Made by a program: the position numbers and the translations under genes. Positions 7,345-15,024 of a stretch of 15,024 bases of DNA are shown here, in pieces (the stretch's first letter is position 1; every line of letters starts with the position of its first letter). The stretch comes from RGIG9079 sp964567845 (GTDB lineage Bacteria; Bacteroidota; Bacteroidia; Bacteroidales; Marinifilaceae), in NCBI GenBank assembly GCA_964567845.1, contig CAZMOG010000047.1, positions 1-15,024 on the forward strand. The letters run 5' to 3'. The notes under the pieces were generated by a model. The model ran no database searches and was not told the DNA's origin. It was given only the letters and a program-made list of their open reading frames with translations.

Positions 7345-8283
7345 ATGAAAGTATCAGTCATTGGAGCAGGTAATGTAGGAGCAACAGTTGCTATCTGCGT
7401 AGCTCAGAAAGAGATTGTAAACGAGGTTGTTATCCTTGATATTAAAGAGGGAATCTCAGAGGGTAAGGGTCTTGACATGTGGGAATCTGCACCTATCACA
7501 GGTTTCAACACTCGCGTCAAGGGTGTTACCAACGACTATGCAGCTACTGCTGATTCAGAGGTAGTTGTTATCACATCAGGTCTTCCACGTAAACCGGGAA
7601 TGAGCCGCGATGATCTTATCGGAATCAACGCAGGTATCGTTAAGTCAGTTACCGAGAATGTTATCAAATACTCTCCAAACGCAAAGATTGTTATTGTATC
7701 TAACCCTGTTGACGTAATGACATATTGCGCTTACTTGACAGCTAAGGTTGATTCAAGCAAGGTTATGGGTATGGCAGGAGTTTTAGATGTGGCACGTTAC
7801 AAAGCATTCTTAGCCGAGGAGTTGAACGTATCTCCAAAGGATATTCAGGCTCTATTGTTGGGTGGACACGGTGATACAATGGTTCCACTTCCACGTTACA
7901 CATCCATTGCAGGTATCCCTGTAACTCAATTGGTTAGCCCTGAGCGTTTGAACGCTATTGTTGAGCGTACAAAAGTTGGTGGTGGCGAGATTGTTAAGCT
8001 TGAGGGAACATCTGCATGGTATGCTCCCGGAGCTGCAGCTGCCGAGATGGTTGAGGCTATCATTACCGACGCTAAGCGTATCATGCCTGTTTGCGCATTG
8101 GTAAACGGTGAGTACGGATTGAAGGGAATGTACGTTGGAGTTCCTGCAATCTTAGGTAAAGATGGTATCGACAAGATTGTTGAGATTGAGATGAACGAGG
8201 AGGAGCAGAAGATGCTTGAGGATTCTGCTGCTGCCGTTAAGACTGTAATGGATGTTCTTGACGGAATGAATTTGTTCGCATAA
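7345..8283 (+). CDS. mdh: Malate dehydrogenase (LDH-like type, NAD-dependent)
   Basis: This enzyme interconverts malate and oxaloacetate with NAD. The 312-residue product starts at the ATG at 7345 (MKVSVIGAGNVGATVA); the frame is open back to 7195 but that stretch overlaps the aminotransferase gene and the promoter. The Rossmann glycine motif GAGNVG is at residues 7-12, Asp32 at the end of the second strand favours NAD, the mobile loop GLPRKPGMSRDDL (79-91) has the malate-specific Arg82 and Arg88, Asp148/Arg151 lie in LDVARY, and catalytic His175 is in GGHGDTMVPL. Length and motifs fit the LDH-like MDH group common in Bacteroidota, where the enzyme serves the reductive branch to fumarate and succinate. 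It has its own promoter and a strong terminator, so it is likely a single-gene unit. Codons are mostly GTT, GGT, CGT and similar, in keeping with high expression. Confidence 0.96.
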   Translation: MKVSVIGAGNVGATVAICVAQKEIVNEVVILDIKEGISEGKGLDMWESAPITGFNTRVKGVTNDYAATADSEVVVITSGLPRKPGMSRDDLIGINAGIVKSVTENVIKYSPNAKIVIVSNPVDVMTYCAYLTAKVDSSKVMGMAGVLDVARYKAFLAEELNVSPKDIQALLLGGHGDTMVPLPRYTSIAGIPVTQLVSPERLNAIVERTKVGGGEIVKLEGTSAWYAPGAAAAEMVEAIITDAKRIMPVCALVNGEYGLKGMYVGVPAILGKDGIDKIVEIEMNEEEQKMLEDSAAAVKTVMDVLDGMNLFA

Positions 8284-8305
8284 TCCACCAAACATTCACT
8301 ATAAG

Positions 8306-8336
8306 AGAGCTAACCTTAAAGGTTGGCTCTTTTTTT
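8306..8336 (+). terminator. Intrinsic terminator of mdh
   Basis: AGAGCTAACC (8306-8315), loop TTAAA, GGTTGGCTCT (8321-8330) make a 10-bp stem with one T-G wobble, followed directly by a T run to 8336. It begins 23 bases after the mdh stop. Confidence 0.92.
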
Positions 8337-8346
8337 GTCAAAATTC

Positions 8347-8378
8347 TTGGGATTATTTAGCCATTTTTCGTAAATTTG
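8347..8378 (+). promoter_or_regulatory. Candidate promoter for secDF
   Basis: A -7 element TAAATTTG at 8371-8378 is preceded, 21 bp upstream, by TTG at 8347-8349 as the -33 core. The extended sequence TAAATTTGCGG is the same as before metG. The element follows the mdh terminator by about ten bases and leaves a leader of about 65 nt to the ATG at 8449. Confidence 0.65.
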
Positions 8379-8448
8379 CGGCTTAATTCGGAAAATGTAG
8401 ACATACATCTCGGATATAAATTAAAAAACAAACATAAAATTAAGAAAA

Positions 8449-11321
8449 ATGCAAAACAAAGGAGCGATTACTCTACTTGCCGTACTTATCGGTTTAGTGA
8501 GTCTTTATCACTTGTCCTTTACTTGGAAAGCTCACAACGTTGAGAAGGCCGCTAAGGTCTATGCCAACGGCGACTCTATCCAGGAGAGGGCTTACTTGGA
8601 TTCCGTTAGCTATTTCGGATTCAATTACAATGAAATTAAAGAGTTGGAGTTGAACCTCGGTTTGGACCTTCGCGGAGGTATGAACGTAACAATGGAGGTN
8701 NNNNNNNNNACATTCCCGAGGTTATCTTGAACCTTTCAAACTACAGCCAGGACGAGAACTTCAAAAAAGCAATGGAGTTGGCAAAATCTCGCATGGTAAC
8801 AGGAAACGAGGACTTCATCAACTTGTTTGGAGAGGCATACGAGGAGGTTGCTCCTAATCAATTGCTTTCATCAACAAGAATCTTCACCCAGAACGAGGCA
8901 CTTTCTCAGAAAATCCTTCCCGGAGCATCTAACCAGGAGGTTTTGAAATTGATTCGCGAGGAGGCTCAGGAGACTATCGACAACATCTATCAGGTAATGA
9001 GCAAGCGTATCGACCAGTTCGGAGTTGTTCAGCCAAACATCCGTAAGGCTGAGGAGAAGGCAGGTCGTATCTTTATCGAGCTTCCGGGAGTTACCGATGC
9101 TAACCGTATTAAGGGCTTATTAGAGCGTACAGCTATCCTTGAGTTCTATGAGACATACGACAACAACCCACAAACAGCTAAGGTAGGCGATGTTAAGTTC
9201 TATGAGTTGATGACTCAGGCTAACGCTCGCATTGCAGAGATTAACAAAGCATCATTGTCACCCGAGGATTCATTGACTCAGGTAGTAAGCTTGTTCTCAT
9301 ACTTGCAACCATCACCATACAACGGATCTATTATCGGATTTGCTCACGTAAACGATACTTCACACGTAAATGCAATGTTGAAACAGTTGCAGACAAATTC
9401 CGGTAACACATTCTTCCCTCGTGATGCACGTTTCGTTTGGGATTCAAAGAGCAGCGATAACAACACATTGGGATTGCACGCTATTAAGGTTAATGAAAAG
9501 GGACGCGCAAAACTTGACGGAGGTGCCGTTACCACTGCTCGCGTTAGCTTCGAGGATCAGAATGGTGGTCGTCCAAGCGTAAGCATGACTATGAACAGCG
9601 AAGGAGCAAGCATTTGGGCTAACTTAACTCGCGAGAACATTGGTCGTTGTATTGCCATTGTACTTGATGGAACTGTAATCTCTTCTCCAACCGTAAAGGG
9701 CGAGATTAAGGGAGGAACATCACAGATAACAGGAAACTTCACTGTGGCCGAGGCCGAGGATTTGGCAAACATTCTTACTTCAGGTAAGGTTGCCGCTCCT
9801 CCAAGAGTTATTGCCAGCCAGGAGGTTGGACCATCACTTGGACAGGAGTCAATTGAGTCTGGTATGTGGTCATTCGTAATTGCATTTACATTGATCCTTG
9901 TATATATGTTCTTCTTCTATAGCAAGGGTGCAGGATTGGCAGCCGACGTTGCTTTGTTGGTTAACCTATTCTTCTTGTTTGGAGTACTTGCATCATTCGG
10001 AGCCGTTCTAACATTGCCTGGTATTGCCGGTATCGTATTGACAATGGGTATGGCAGTAGATGCGAACGTGCTTATCTACGAGCGTATCCAGGAGGAGCTA
10101 TTGGGAGGTAGAAGTCCCAAAGATGCAGTTAAAGCCGGATATAGAGCTGCTTACTCTGCAATTATCGACTCTAACGTTACTACATTGTTGACAGGATTCA
10201 TTTTGTACTTCAATGGAGAGGGTCCAATTAAGGGATTCGCAACAACATTGATTATCGGAATCTTCACATCATTGTTCACTGCAATCTTTATCTCTCGTAT
10301 CGTCATTGACAACCGTTTGAACAAGGGTAAGAATGTTACATTCTGCAGTAAATATACCGTTAACTGGTTGAGAAATGTTGCATTCCCATTCATGGCACGT
10401 AGAAAAGTTGGATATACCGTTTCAGGTATCATTACCATTGTATGCTTGGTTGCTTTGTTCACAATCGGTTTGAACAAAGGTATCGACTTCGTAGGAGGAC
10501 GTTCTTATACCGTTCAATTCCCACAGGCTGTAGAGGTTGAGCAAGTAGCTTCAAACCTTGGCCAGGACAATATTTATGGTAGCAACCCCGAGATTAAGAC
10601 CTTTGGTGCCACCAATCAGGTAAAGATTACTACCAAGTACAAAGTTGAGGAGAATGGAGCTGAGGTTGACGCAGAGATTGACAGCTTGCTATATGTAGGA
10701 GTTAAGCCATTCTTGACCGACGGAACAACATTGGCACAATTCAAATCAGAGAACCTTCTTGAAACAAACCGCGTAGGTGCTGCAGTTGCAAACAATGTGG
10801 CTGATTCTGCTGTTACAGCTGTATTATTGTCATTGCTTGCAATCTTCTTGTACATCTTGATTCGATTCAGCAAGTGGCAGTATGGTGCAGGAGCATTGGC
10901 TGGATTGGCTCACAACACAATTGTACTATTGGGAATCTTCTCTTTGTTTGGTAACATTATGCCATTCTCTATGGAGGTTGACCAATCATTTATCGCTGCA
11001 ATTTTGACCGTTGTTGGATACTCAATCAACGATACCGTGGTTGTATTCGATAGAATTCGTGAGTACATCGGTCTATATCCAAAACGTGATTTGACCTCAA
11101 CAACTAACGCTGCATTGAACTCTACACTTCGTCGTACATTCAGTACCTCACTTTCAACATTGGTTGTATTGATTGCTATCTTCATCTTCGGAGGAGCTTC
11201 AATCCGCGGATTCGTATTCGCACTTCTATTGGGAGTTTGTGTAGGAACATACTCAACATTGTTTGTTGCAACTCCAATTGCATACGATTTGTTGAGAAAG
11301 AAGGCAGACAAAAAACAGTAA
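8449..11321 (+). CDS. secDF: Fused protein translocase subunit SecDF (interrupted by an assembly gap)
   Basis: SecDF is an inner-membrane protein that uses the proton gradient to pull exported proteins through SecYEG. The N-terminal piece (84 residues, 8449-8700) has a first membrane segment at about residues 5-24 and the SecD motif LDLRGGMNV. After 10 N the frame resumes at 8712 (IPEVILNL) for 869 residues, giving about 950 in all. The rest shows the SecD periplasmic domain (RIDQFGVVQPNI, LPGVTDANRIKGLLE, and AIVLDGTVISSP with ITGNFT near 9650-9740), the SecD membrane block with its conserved Asp in GMAVDANVLIYERI (about 10048-10089), then the SecF half with GIDFVGGRSYTVQF (about 10480-10520) and GYSINDTVVVFDRI (about 11017-11058). 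The two pieces are in different frames across the N run, which I treat as an assembly artefact. It has its own promoter and terminator. Confidence 0.95.
8700..8709. other. Assembly gap (10 N) inside secD
   Basis: Ten N follow ATGGAGGT. The upstream frame starts at 8449 and the downstream frame at 8712, so ten bases do not preserve the frame. To restore it, the true insert must be 2, 5, 8 or a further multiple of three bases. The N count is therefore a placeholder and not a measured length. Confidence 0.97.
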
Positions 11322-11341
11322 TAACTGAAAGCCTATCATAT

Positions 11342-11373
11342 AGGGGTTGACTTTTGGTCAACCCCTTTTTTTT
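11342..11373 (+). terminator. Intrinsic terminator of secDF
   Basis: AGGGGTTGAC (11342-11351), loop TTTTG, GTCAACCCCT (11357-11366) form a perfect 10-bp stem followed by a T run ending at 11373. It starts 20 bases after the secDF stop. Confidence 0.95.
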
Positions 11374-11384
11374 ATATAATTTTG
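11353..11384 (+). promoter_or_regulatory. Promoter for the DUF4369 lipoprotein-lpxH pair, overlapping the secDF terminator
   Basis: A consensus -33 TTTG (11353-11356) lies exactly in the terminator loop and, after a 20-bp spacer, a consensus -7 TAATTTTG follows at 11377-11384. It is the best two-part match to the Bacteroidota promoter in the window. The leader to the ATG at 11410 would be about 20 nt. Confidence 0.7.
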
Positions 11385-11409
11385 CGAAGTAATTAAATAA
11401 AATATCAAG

Positions 11410-12549
11410 ATGAAGAAAATATTACTCTCTGCATGTGCAGCCATTGCACTATGCTGTTCATGTAGCGATACAAACTCTAAAATCAGCGGTAAGATTGAGC
11501 ATTTCGAGCCAAACACTAAAGTTTACTTAGACCATATCGATGTAACACAAACCACCAAAATCGATTCAGTAAAACTTGGCAAAAATGGCCAATTTACATT
11601 TAAAGTTAAGGTTGATAATCCTGAATTCTACCAATTAAGATACACCGGTTCCACCGACAATATCTATCTACTAGCAGAAAAAGATTCTACTCAATATATC
11701 ACTGTACAATCTACCGGTGCCACCGACTACACTGTTAGCGGTTCAACACTCAGTAACGAATTAAAGAGAGTTGTATCCAAACTATATGACTCTCGCAAAG
11801 CATTAAACTCTATATACGCCGAAATGGATAAGAATCCACAAGAAATTGACTCATTGGCAAAAGCAGCATCGAACGTTATATTGGGGCAGATGCAATTCTC
11901 ACGCAGATACATTATCGACAATGCAGGCTCGCCCGTTACATATTTTGTGCTGTATCAAAAATTGAATAACGACTATGTTCTTTCATTGCCAACCAACTTG
12001 AACTATTACAGAGCGGTTGCCACAAACTTGAACAAAAATTACCCCAATGCCAAGTACAGCAAATTTGTAGTTAACCACACAACCAAACTGCTTGAGCAGA
12101 ACACAAATGCCCAGATAAATAGTTTGATTGAGAACTACTCCCGCGACCTTCCTGAGCTGAGATTAACGGATTCTAACGGCAAGGAGTTTGACATTGAAAA
12201 CCTTCGTGGCAAAACCATTCTACTCGACTTTGCAATGATTACAGCTCAAGAGACCGCTGCATATCAATTAGAACTTGCCGAAATACATAAAAAGTACGCA
12301 AACAAAGGCTTGATAATTGTACAGGTATGTTTCGACAAGAGTAAAATTCTATGGGAAGCATCAAAACGCGAAAACAACATAAAATGGATATGTCTTCTTG
12401 ATGAGAAGGGCGAGGACTCAAAAATTCTTACCGATTGGAATATTTCAACTATTCCTGCAAACTACATCATTGATAAAAACTTCAAGATTGTTGGCAAGAA
12501 TCAATTTGGAGCAAACCTTTCTGACTACTTGAAGGACATTCTTAAATAA
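11410..12549 (+). CDS. DUF4369 / thioredoxin-like lipoprotein lacking the CxxC motif
   Basis: A 379-residue predicted lipoprotein. A basic start and hydrophobic stretch are followed by LCCSCSD; Cys18 is the most likely lipidated residue, although Cys15 or Cys16 cannot be excluded. Residues about 24-120 resemble the DUF4369 domain (ISGKIEHFEPNTKVYL and LLAEKDS), and about 246-377 form a thioredoxin-like/AhpC-TSA-type domain (LPELRLTDSNGKEFDIENLRGK, then TILLDF, and the cis-proline loop STIPANYIID with Pro349). In active relatives LLDFWA-type sequence is followed by WCxxC; here residues 272-284 read LDFAMITAQETAA, with no cysteine. Only Cys307 and Cys328 remain in the domain, at other positions. 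It is therefore probably not a disulfide oxidoreductase and may act as a binding or structural envelope protein. It shares a transcript with lpxH, 6 bp downstream. Confidence 0.85.
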   Translation: MKKILLSACAAIALCCSCSDTNSKISGKIEHFEPNTKVYLDHIDVTQTTKIDSVKLGKNGQFTFKVKVDNPEFYQLRYTGSTDNIYLLAEKDSTQYITVQSTGATDYTVSGSTLSNELKRVVSKLYDSRKALNSIYAEMDKNPQEIDSLAKAASNVILGQMQFSRRYIIDNAGSPVTYFVLYQKLNNDYVLSLPTNLNYYRAVATNLNKNYPNAKYSKFVVNHTTKLLEQNTNAQINSLIENYSRDLPELRLTDSNGKEFDIENLRGKTILLDFAMITAQETAAYQLELAEIHKKYANKGLIIVQVCFDKSKILWEASKRENNIKWICLLDEKGEDSKILTDWNISTIPANYIIDKNFKIVGKNQFGANLSDYLKDILK

Positions 12550-12555
12550 TGACTT

Positions 12556-13317
12556 ATGAGCGAGAAGCGAATATATTTCCTATCCGATGTTCACCTGGGA
12601 AGTAAAGCCCTGAACAATAACCGTGAACGCGAAAACCACCTGGTTGCATTTATCAACTCCATTCAAGATAAATGTACTTCATTGTGGCTAATGGGAGATA
12701 TATTCGACTTTTGGTTTGAATACAAACACGCAGTTCCCAAAGGTCATACCCGCCTGCTTGGCAAATTATCTGAATTGACCGATAAGGGTATTGAGGTTCA
12801 TTTATTTACCGGCAATCACGACATTTGGGTATTCGACTATCTACACTCAGAATGCGGAATAAAAATTCATAAAAATAAAATTGAAGAGCATATCCTTAAC
12901 GGCAAAAGAGTATTACTGGGCCATGGCGACGGTCTGAATCCAAAAGACACAGGTTTCAAAATCATCAGAGCAGTATTTCACAACAAATTTGCACAGTGGT
13001 TATTCCGATGGTTACATCCTGATTGTGGAATTGCACTCGCAAAGAGGTGGTCATCGCACTCACGTAAAAGCCAGGGGGGAGTGGCTGTTAAGCCATACAT
13101 GGGAGACAATCAAGAGGACTCGGTTGTATATGCCAACAACTACACTCTGATACGCCCACATATCGAATATGTTATATTCGGACATCGACACCTCCCATTT
13201 GAAACAACTCTAAGCAATGGAGCCAAATATATTAACCTTGGCGATTGGCTGACACAGTTCACCTATGCAGAATTGGACGTATCGGGAAACCTCGCCCTAA
13301 AAAAATATCCACTATAA
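12556..13317 (+). CDS. lpxH: UDP-2,3-diacylglucosamine diphosphatase (LpxH-type metallophosphoesterase)
   Basis: LpxH hydrolyses UDP-2,3-diacylglucosamine to lipid X and UMP, the fourth step of lipid A synthesis, at the inner face of the cytoplasmic membrane. The 253-residue product has the full calcineurin-like metal set: SDVHLG (Asp11, His13), MGDIFDFW (Asp48), TGNHDIW (Asn87, His88), LGHGDGLN (His123) and FGHRHLPF (His210, His212). The DFWFE following the second motif and the aromatic-rich insert after about residue 134 (FKIIRAVFHNKFAQWLFRWL) resemble LpxH and its paralogues. A related metallophosphoesterase of other specificity cannot be fully excluded. The gene starts 6 bp after the DUF4369 lipoprotein gene, so two envelope genes share one promoter. 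No stem-loop terminator is seen after it. Confidence 0.87.
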   Translation: MSEKRIYFLSDVHLGSKALNNNRERENHLVAFINSIQDKCTSLWLMGDIFDFWFEYKHAVPKGHTRLLGKLSELTDKGIEVHLFTGNHDIWVFDYLHSECGIKIHKNKIEEHILNGKRVLLGHGDGLNPKDTGFKIIRAVFHNKFAQWLFRWLHPDCGIALAKRWSSHSRKSQGGVAVKPYMGDNQEDSVVYANNYTLIRPHIEYVIFGHRHLPFETTLSNGAKYINLGDWLTQFTYAELDVSGNLALKKYPL

Positions 13318-13330
13318 TAAGAAAAACAAG

Positions 13331-13360
13331 TTGCACAAAGGATAAATATTATTAATTTTG
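13331..13360 (+). promoter_or_regulatory. Candidate promoter for yifB
   Basis: TTG at 13331-13333 (-33 core) and TAATTTTG at 13353-13360 (-7) are separated by 19 bp. The -7 element extends as TAATTTTGC, like that before the lipoprotein-lpxH pair. The leader to the ATG at 13386 would be about 20 nt. Confidence 0.6.
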
Positions 13361-13377
13361 CAATTAATATAATATTT
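13344..13377. repeat. AT-rich interrupted palindrome over the yifB -7 element
   Basis: AAATATTATTAATT (13344-13357), a TTGC centre, then AATTAATATAATATTT (13362-13377): 8 bp adjacent to the centre, a 2-base bulge (13370-13371), then 6 bp. It covers the -7 element and the likely transcription start. It could be an operator or just AT-rich sequence. Confidence 0.4.
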
Positions 13378-13385
13378 ATTTTGAC

Positions 13386-14918
13386 ATGCTAACAAAAATC
13401 TATAGTGCTGCTGTTGCAGGAATTGATGCAATTGTAGTAACCGTCGAGGTTAACATTCTTATCGGTGCAAAATTTGCTATCGTTGGACTGCCTGACGTGG
13501 CAGTACGCGAAAGCCAACACAGAATCGACTCATCACTAAGGTGTATCGGCGAACGAATTCCCGGCAAAAGGGTGATAATCAATATGGCTCCAGCCGATAT
13601 CAAGAAAGAGGGAGCAATGTTCGACTTACCACTCGCCATAGGCATTTTAATGGCAAATGAACGCATCATCTCTTCAATCCTACACGAAACACTTATCGTT
13701 GGCGAACTATCGCTCGATGGCTCATTACAACGTATTAAAGGAGTATTGCCTATAGCCATTGCTGCAAAGGAGCATGGATTTAAAAGAATTATACTCCCAA
13801 AACAAAACGAAACCGAGGCCAGTGTTGTCAAGGGAATAGAGGTTTACGGATTTACAAATCTAACTCAAGTAATAAACTTCGTAGAGGGTAAAATTTCTCC
13901 ATCTGCAGCCGAATACAACATAAAACTAAACCTTAGCGATAAAAACCAACTCGACTTTAAAGATGTCAAAGGTCAAGAGAGCGCCAAAAGAGCCCTTGAA
14001 ATTGCCGCCTGCGGTTCGCATAACATTATACTTGTCGGTCCTCCGGGTTCAGGGAAAACAATGCTATCAAAGAGATTACCCTCGATACTTCCTCCTATGA
14101 CTGAAGAAGAGGCTCTACAGGTAACAAAAATACACTCCGTTGCAGGAAATATTGAGAATAATTCAGGACTGATAACAACAAGACCATTCAGAACCCCACA
14201 CCACTCCGCTTCGGAAGTATCGCTCATTGGAGGAGGCTCATTTCCAAAACCGGGAGAAATATCACTTGCCTGTAACGGATGTTTATATCTGGACGAACTA
14301 CCTGAATTCAGAAGACACACTCTAGAGCTGCTTAGACAACCTTTAGAGGATAGAGAAATCTGTATAACCCGAGTAAATGGAACAACCAAATATCCTGCAA
14401 ATTTTCTGCTTGTCGCATCAATGAATCCATGCCCTTGCGGATACTATACCCACCCAACTCACTCATGTAGCTGTAATGAGGGGATGATAAAAAAGTATCT
14501 ATCAAAAATTTCAGGTCCACTGCTCGATAGAATTGACATGCATATAAATGTCGCACCTGTGGAGATAGAGAAACTCGCATACGAGGGGAGCGACATTGAA
14601 AGTAGCGAAGTAATACGGGAAAGGGTAATAAAAGGACGAAAAATACAAACTGACCGATTTAAAGAGTATCAAAATTTATTCTGTAATGCACAAATGGATA
14701 GCGGAATGATAAGACGCTTCTGCAGACTATCACCGGAATGTTCAACTCTACTAACACGAGCTGTTGAAAAAATCGGAGCATCGGCCCGAACATACGATCG
14801 AATCATTAAGGTTGCACGTACAATTGCAGATTTAAGCGGAAACGAAAAAATAGCCCCGGCACATATTGCCGAGGCACTGTTATATCGCTGTTTAGACCGC
14901 AAGAATTGGGGTTATTAA
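13386..14918 (+). CDS. yifB: YifB/ComM family AAA+ ATPase (Mg-chelatase-like)
   Basis: A 510-residue protein of the YifB/ComM family. In naturally competent bacteria ComM is a hexameric helicase that promotes branch migration during integration of incoming DNA; the role in non-competent species is less clear. Residues about 1-170 form the Lon-like (ChlI N-terminal) domain, with GLPDVAVRESQHRI (34-47) and APADIKKEGAMFDLPLAIG (68-86). The AAA+ module has Walker A GPPGSGKT (218-225), PFRTPHHSAS (267-276), Walker B LYLDELPEF (300-308), a cysteine cluster CPCG...CSC (Cys 349, 351, 361, 363) that is typical of the family and may bind metal, and SGPLLDRIDMHI (376-387). The C-terminal helical domain includes AGLSGN-like text (ADLSGN) near residue 483. 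Full length with all motifs intact. It has its own promoter; its stop overlaps the stop of the convergent gene. Confidence 0.95.
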   Translation: MLTKIYSAAVAGIDAIVVTVEVNILIGAKFAIVGLPDVAVRESQHRIDSSLRCIGERIPGKRVIINMAPADIKKEGAMFDLPLAIGILMANERIISSILHETLIVGELSLDGSLQRIKGVLPIAIAAKEHGFKRIILPKQNETEASVVKGIEVYGFTNLTQVINFVEGKISPSAAEYNIKLNLSDKNQLDFKDVKGQESAKRALEIAACGSHNIILVGPPGSGKTMLSKRLPSILPPMTEEEALQVTKIHSVAGNIENNSGLITTRPFRTPHHSASEVSLIGGGSFPKPGEISLACNGCLYLDELPEFRRHTLELLRQPLEDREICITRVNGTTKYPANFLLVASMNPCPCGYYTHPTHSCSCNEGMIKKYLSKISGPLLDRIDMHINVAPVEIEKLAYEGSDIESSEVIRERVIKGRKIQTDRFKEYQNLFCNAQMDSGMIRRFCRLSPECSTLLTRAVEKIGASARTYDRIIKVARTIADLSGNEKIAPAHIAEALLYRCLDRKNWGY

Positions 14919-15024
14919 ACGTTATTCAAAATATCCTCCAAAGAGTTGAAGTGGCGCTTATAATCCTCCAAACTGCGGTTAATTACCTCTATAGCCTCCT
15001 CGCGTCCATAGATGTGAGGAATCT
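14915..15024 (-). CDS. C-terminal fragment of an unidentified protein (5' end outside window)
   Basis: Reading leftward from the window edge, one minus-strand frame stays open for 35 codons to a TAA at 14917-14915; the other two minus frames stop within this stretch. The visible residues begin IPHIYGREEAIEVINR and end SLEDILNNV. The segment is charged and looks helical, with no motif I recognise, so I give no function. That it is coding is supported by the open frame, its abutment to the end of yifB and the lack of any other feature here. The stop overlaps that of yifB by four bases (14915-14918), a tail-to-tail arrangement with no room for a terminator between the genes. Confidence 0.6.
   Translation of the reverse strand, partial: IPHIYGREEAIEVINRSLEDYKRHFNSLEDILNNV

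Noticed and set aside
8395..8400. ATG-TAG minimal start-stop in the secDF leader, next to a short ATGTA/TACAT inverted repeat
   Set aside because: Considered as a SecM/VemP-like control of secDF, but there is no arrest peptide and a 5-bp repeat is expected by chance.
8449..8730. Genuine frameshift or pseudogene in secD
   Set aside because: The frame change coincides exactly with the N run and both flanks are full-quality SecDF sequence.
1..15024. CRISPR arrays, tRNA or rRNA genes, insertion sequences, phage genes
   Set aside because: Intergenic spaces are all short, no regularly spaced repeats or cloverleaf-like sequences were seen, and no transposase or integrase motifs occur in any frame.

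Overview
The window looks like a contig from a member of the Bacteroidota, most likely an uncultured gut Bacteroidales. The evidence is the gene families and the promoters. Families typical of this phylum include GldH, a fused SecDF with Bacteroidales-like sequence, a DUF4369/thioredoxin-like lipoprotein, the NVEALA small-protein family and a six-bladed beta-propeller protein. At least five intergenic regions carry a Bacteroidota-type promoter (-33 TTTG-like, 19-21 bp, -7 TAnnTTTG), and Shine-Dalgarno sites are weak or absent. A run of 10 N inside secD marks a draft or metagenome-assembled sequence.

Layout. Positions 1-801 (+) are strikingly AT-rich and look accessory: the C-terminal end of a beta-propeller protein, followed 4 bp later by an 89-residue NVEALA-type precursor. 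An imperfect hairpin (813-868) separates them from a leftward cluster on the minus strand, read from 3885 down to 878: a C26/M19 peptidase fusion, gldH (ATGA overlap) and trmB (6 bp gap). Divergent from this cluster is the plus-strand pair metG and a class I aminotransferase. Then come mdh with its own promoter and terminator, secDF with its own promoter and terminator, a DUF4369/thioredoxin-like lipoprotein plus lpxH (6 bp gap), and yifB/comM. The last 110 bases hold the C-terminus of an unidentified minus-strand gene whose stop codon overlaps that of yifB.

Function. From 878 onward the window is almost entirely housekeeping: tRNA modification (TrmB), tRNA charging (MetRS), amino-acid and central carbon metabolism (aminotransferase and malate dehydrogenase, which share oxaloacetate if the aminotransferase is aspartate-specific), peptide and glutamyl-amide breakdown, protein export (SecDF), lipid A synthesis (LpxH) and DNA recombination during uptake (YifB/ComM). 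No CRISPR array, tRNA, rRNA, insertion sequence, phage or toxin-antitoxin gene was seen. No intergenic stretch exceeds 300 bases.

The points most worth following are the NVEALA precursor next to a beta-propeller, a thioredoxin-fold lipoprotein that has lost its CxxC, the two-enzyme peptidase fusion, a GldH tail encoded by a degenerate repeat, and a promoter whose -33 element lies in the loop of the preceding terminator. I see no clear, complete new defence or biosynthetic system. The 1-801 edge is the most likely place for undescribed biology, and it is cut off by the window boundary.
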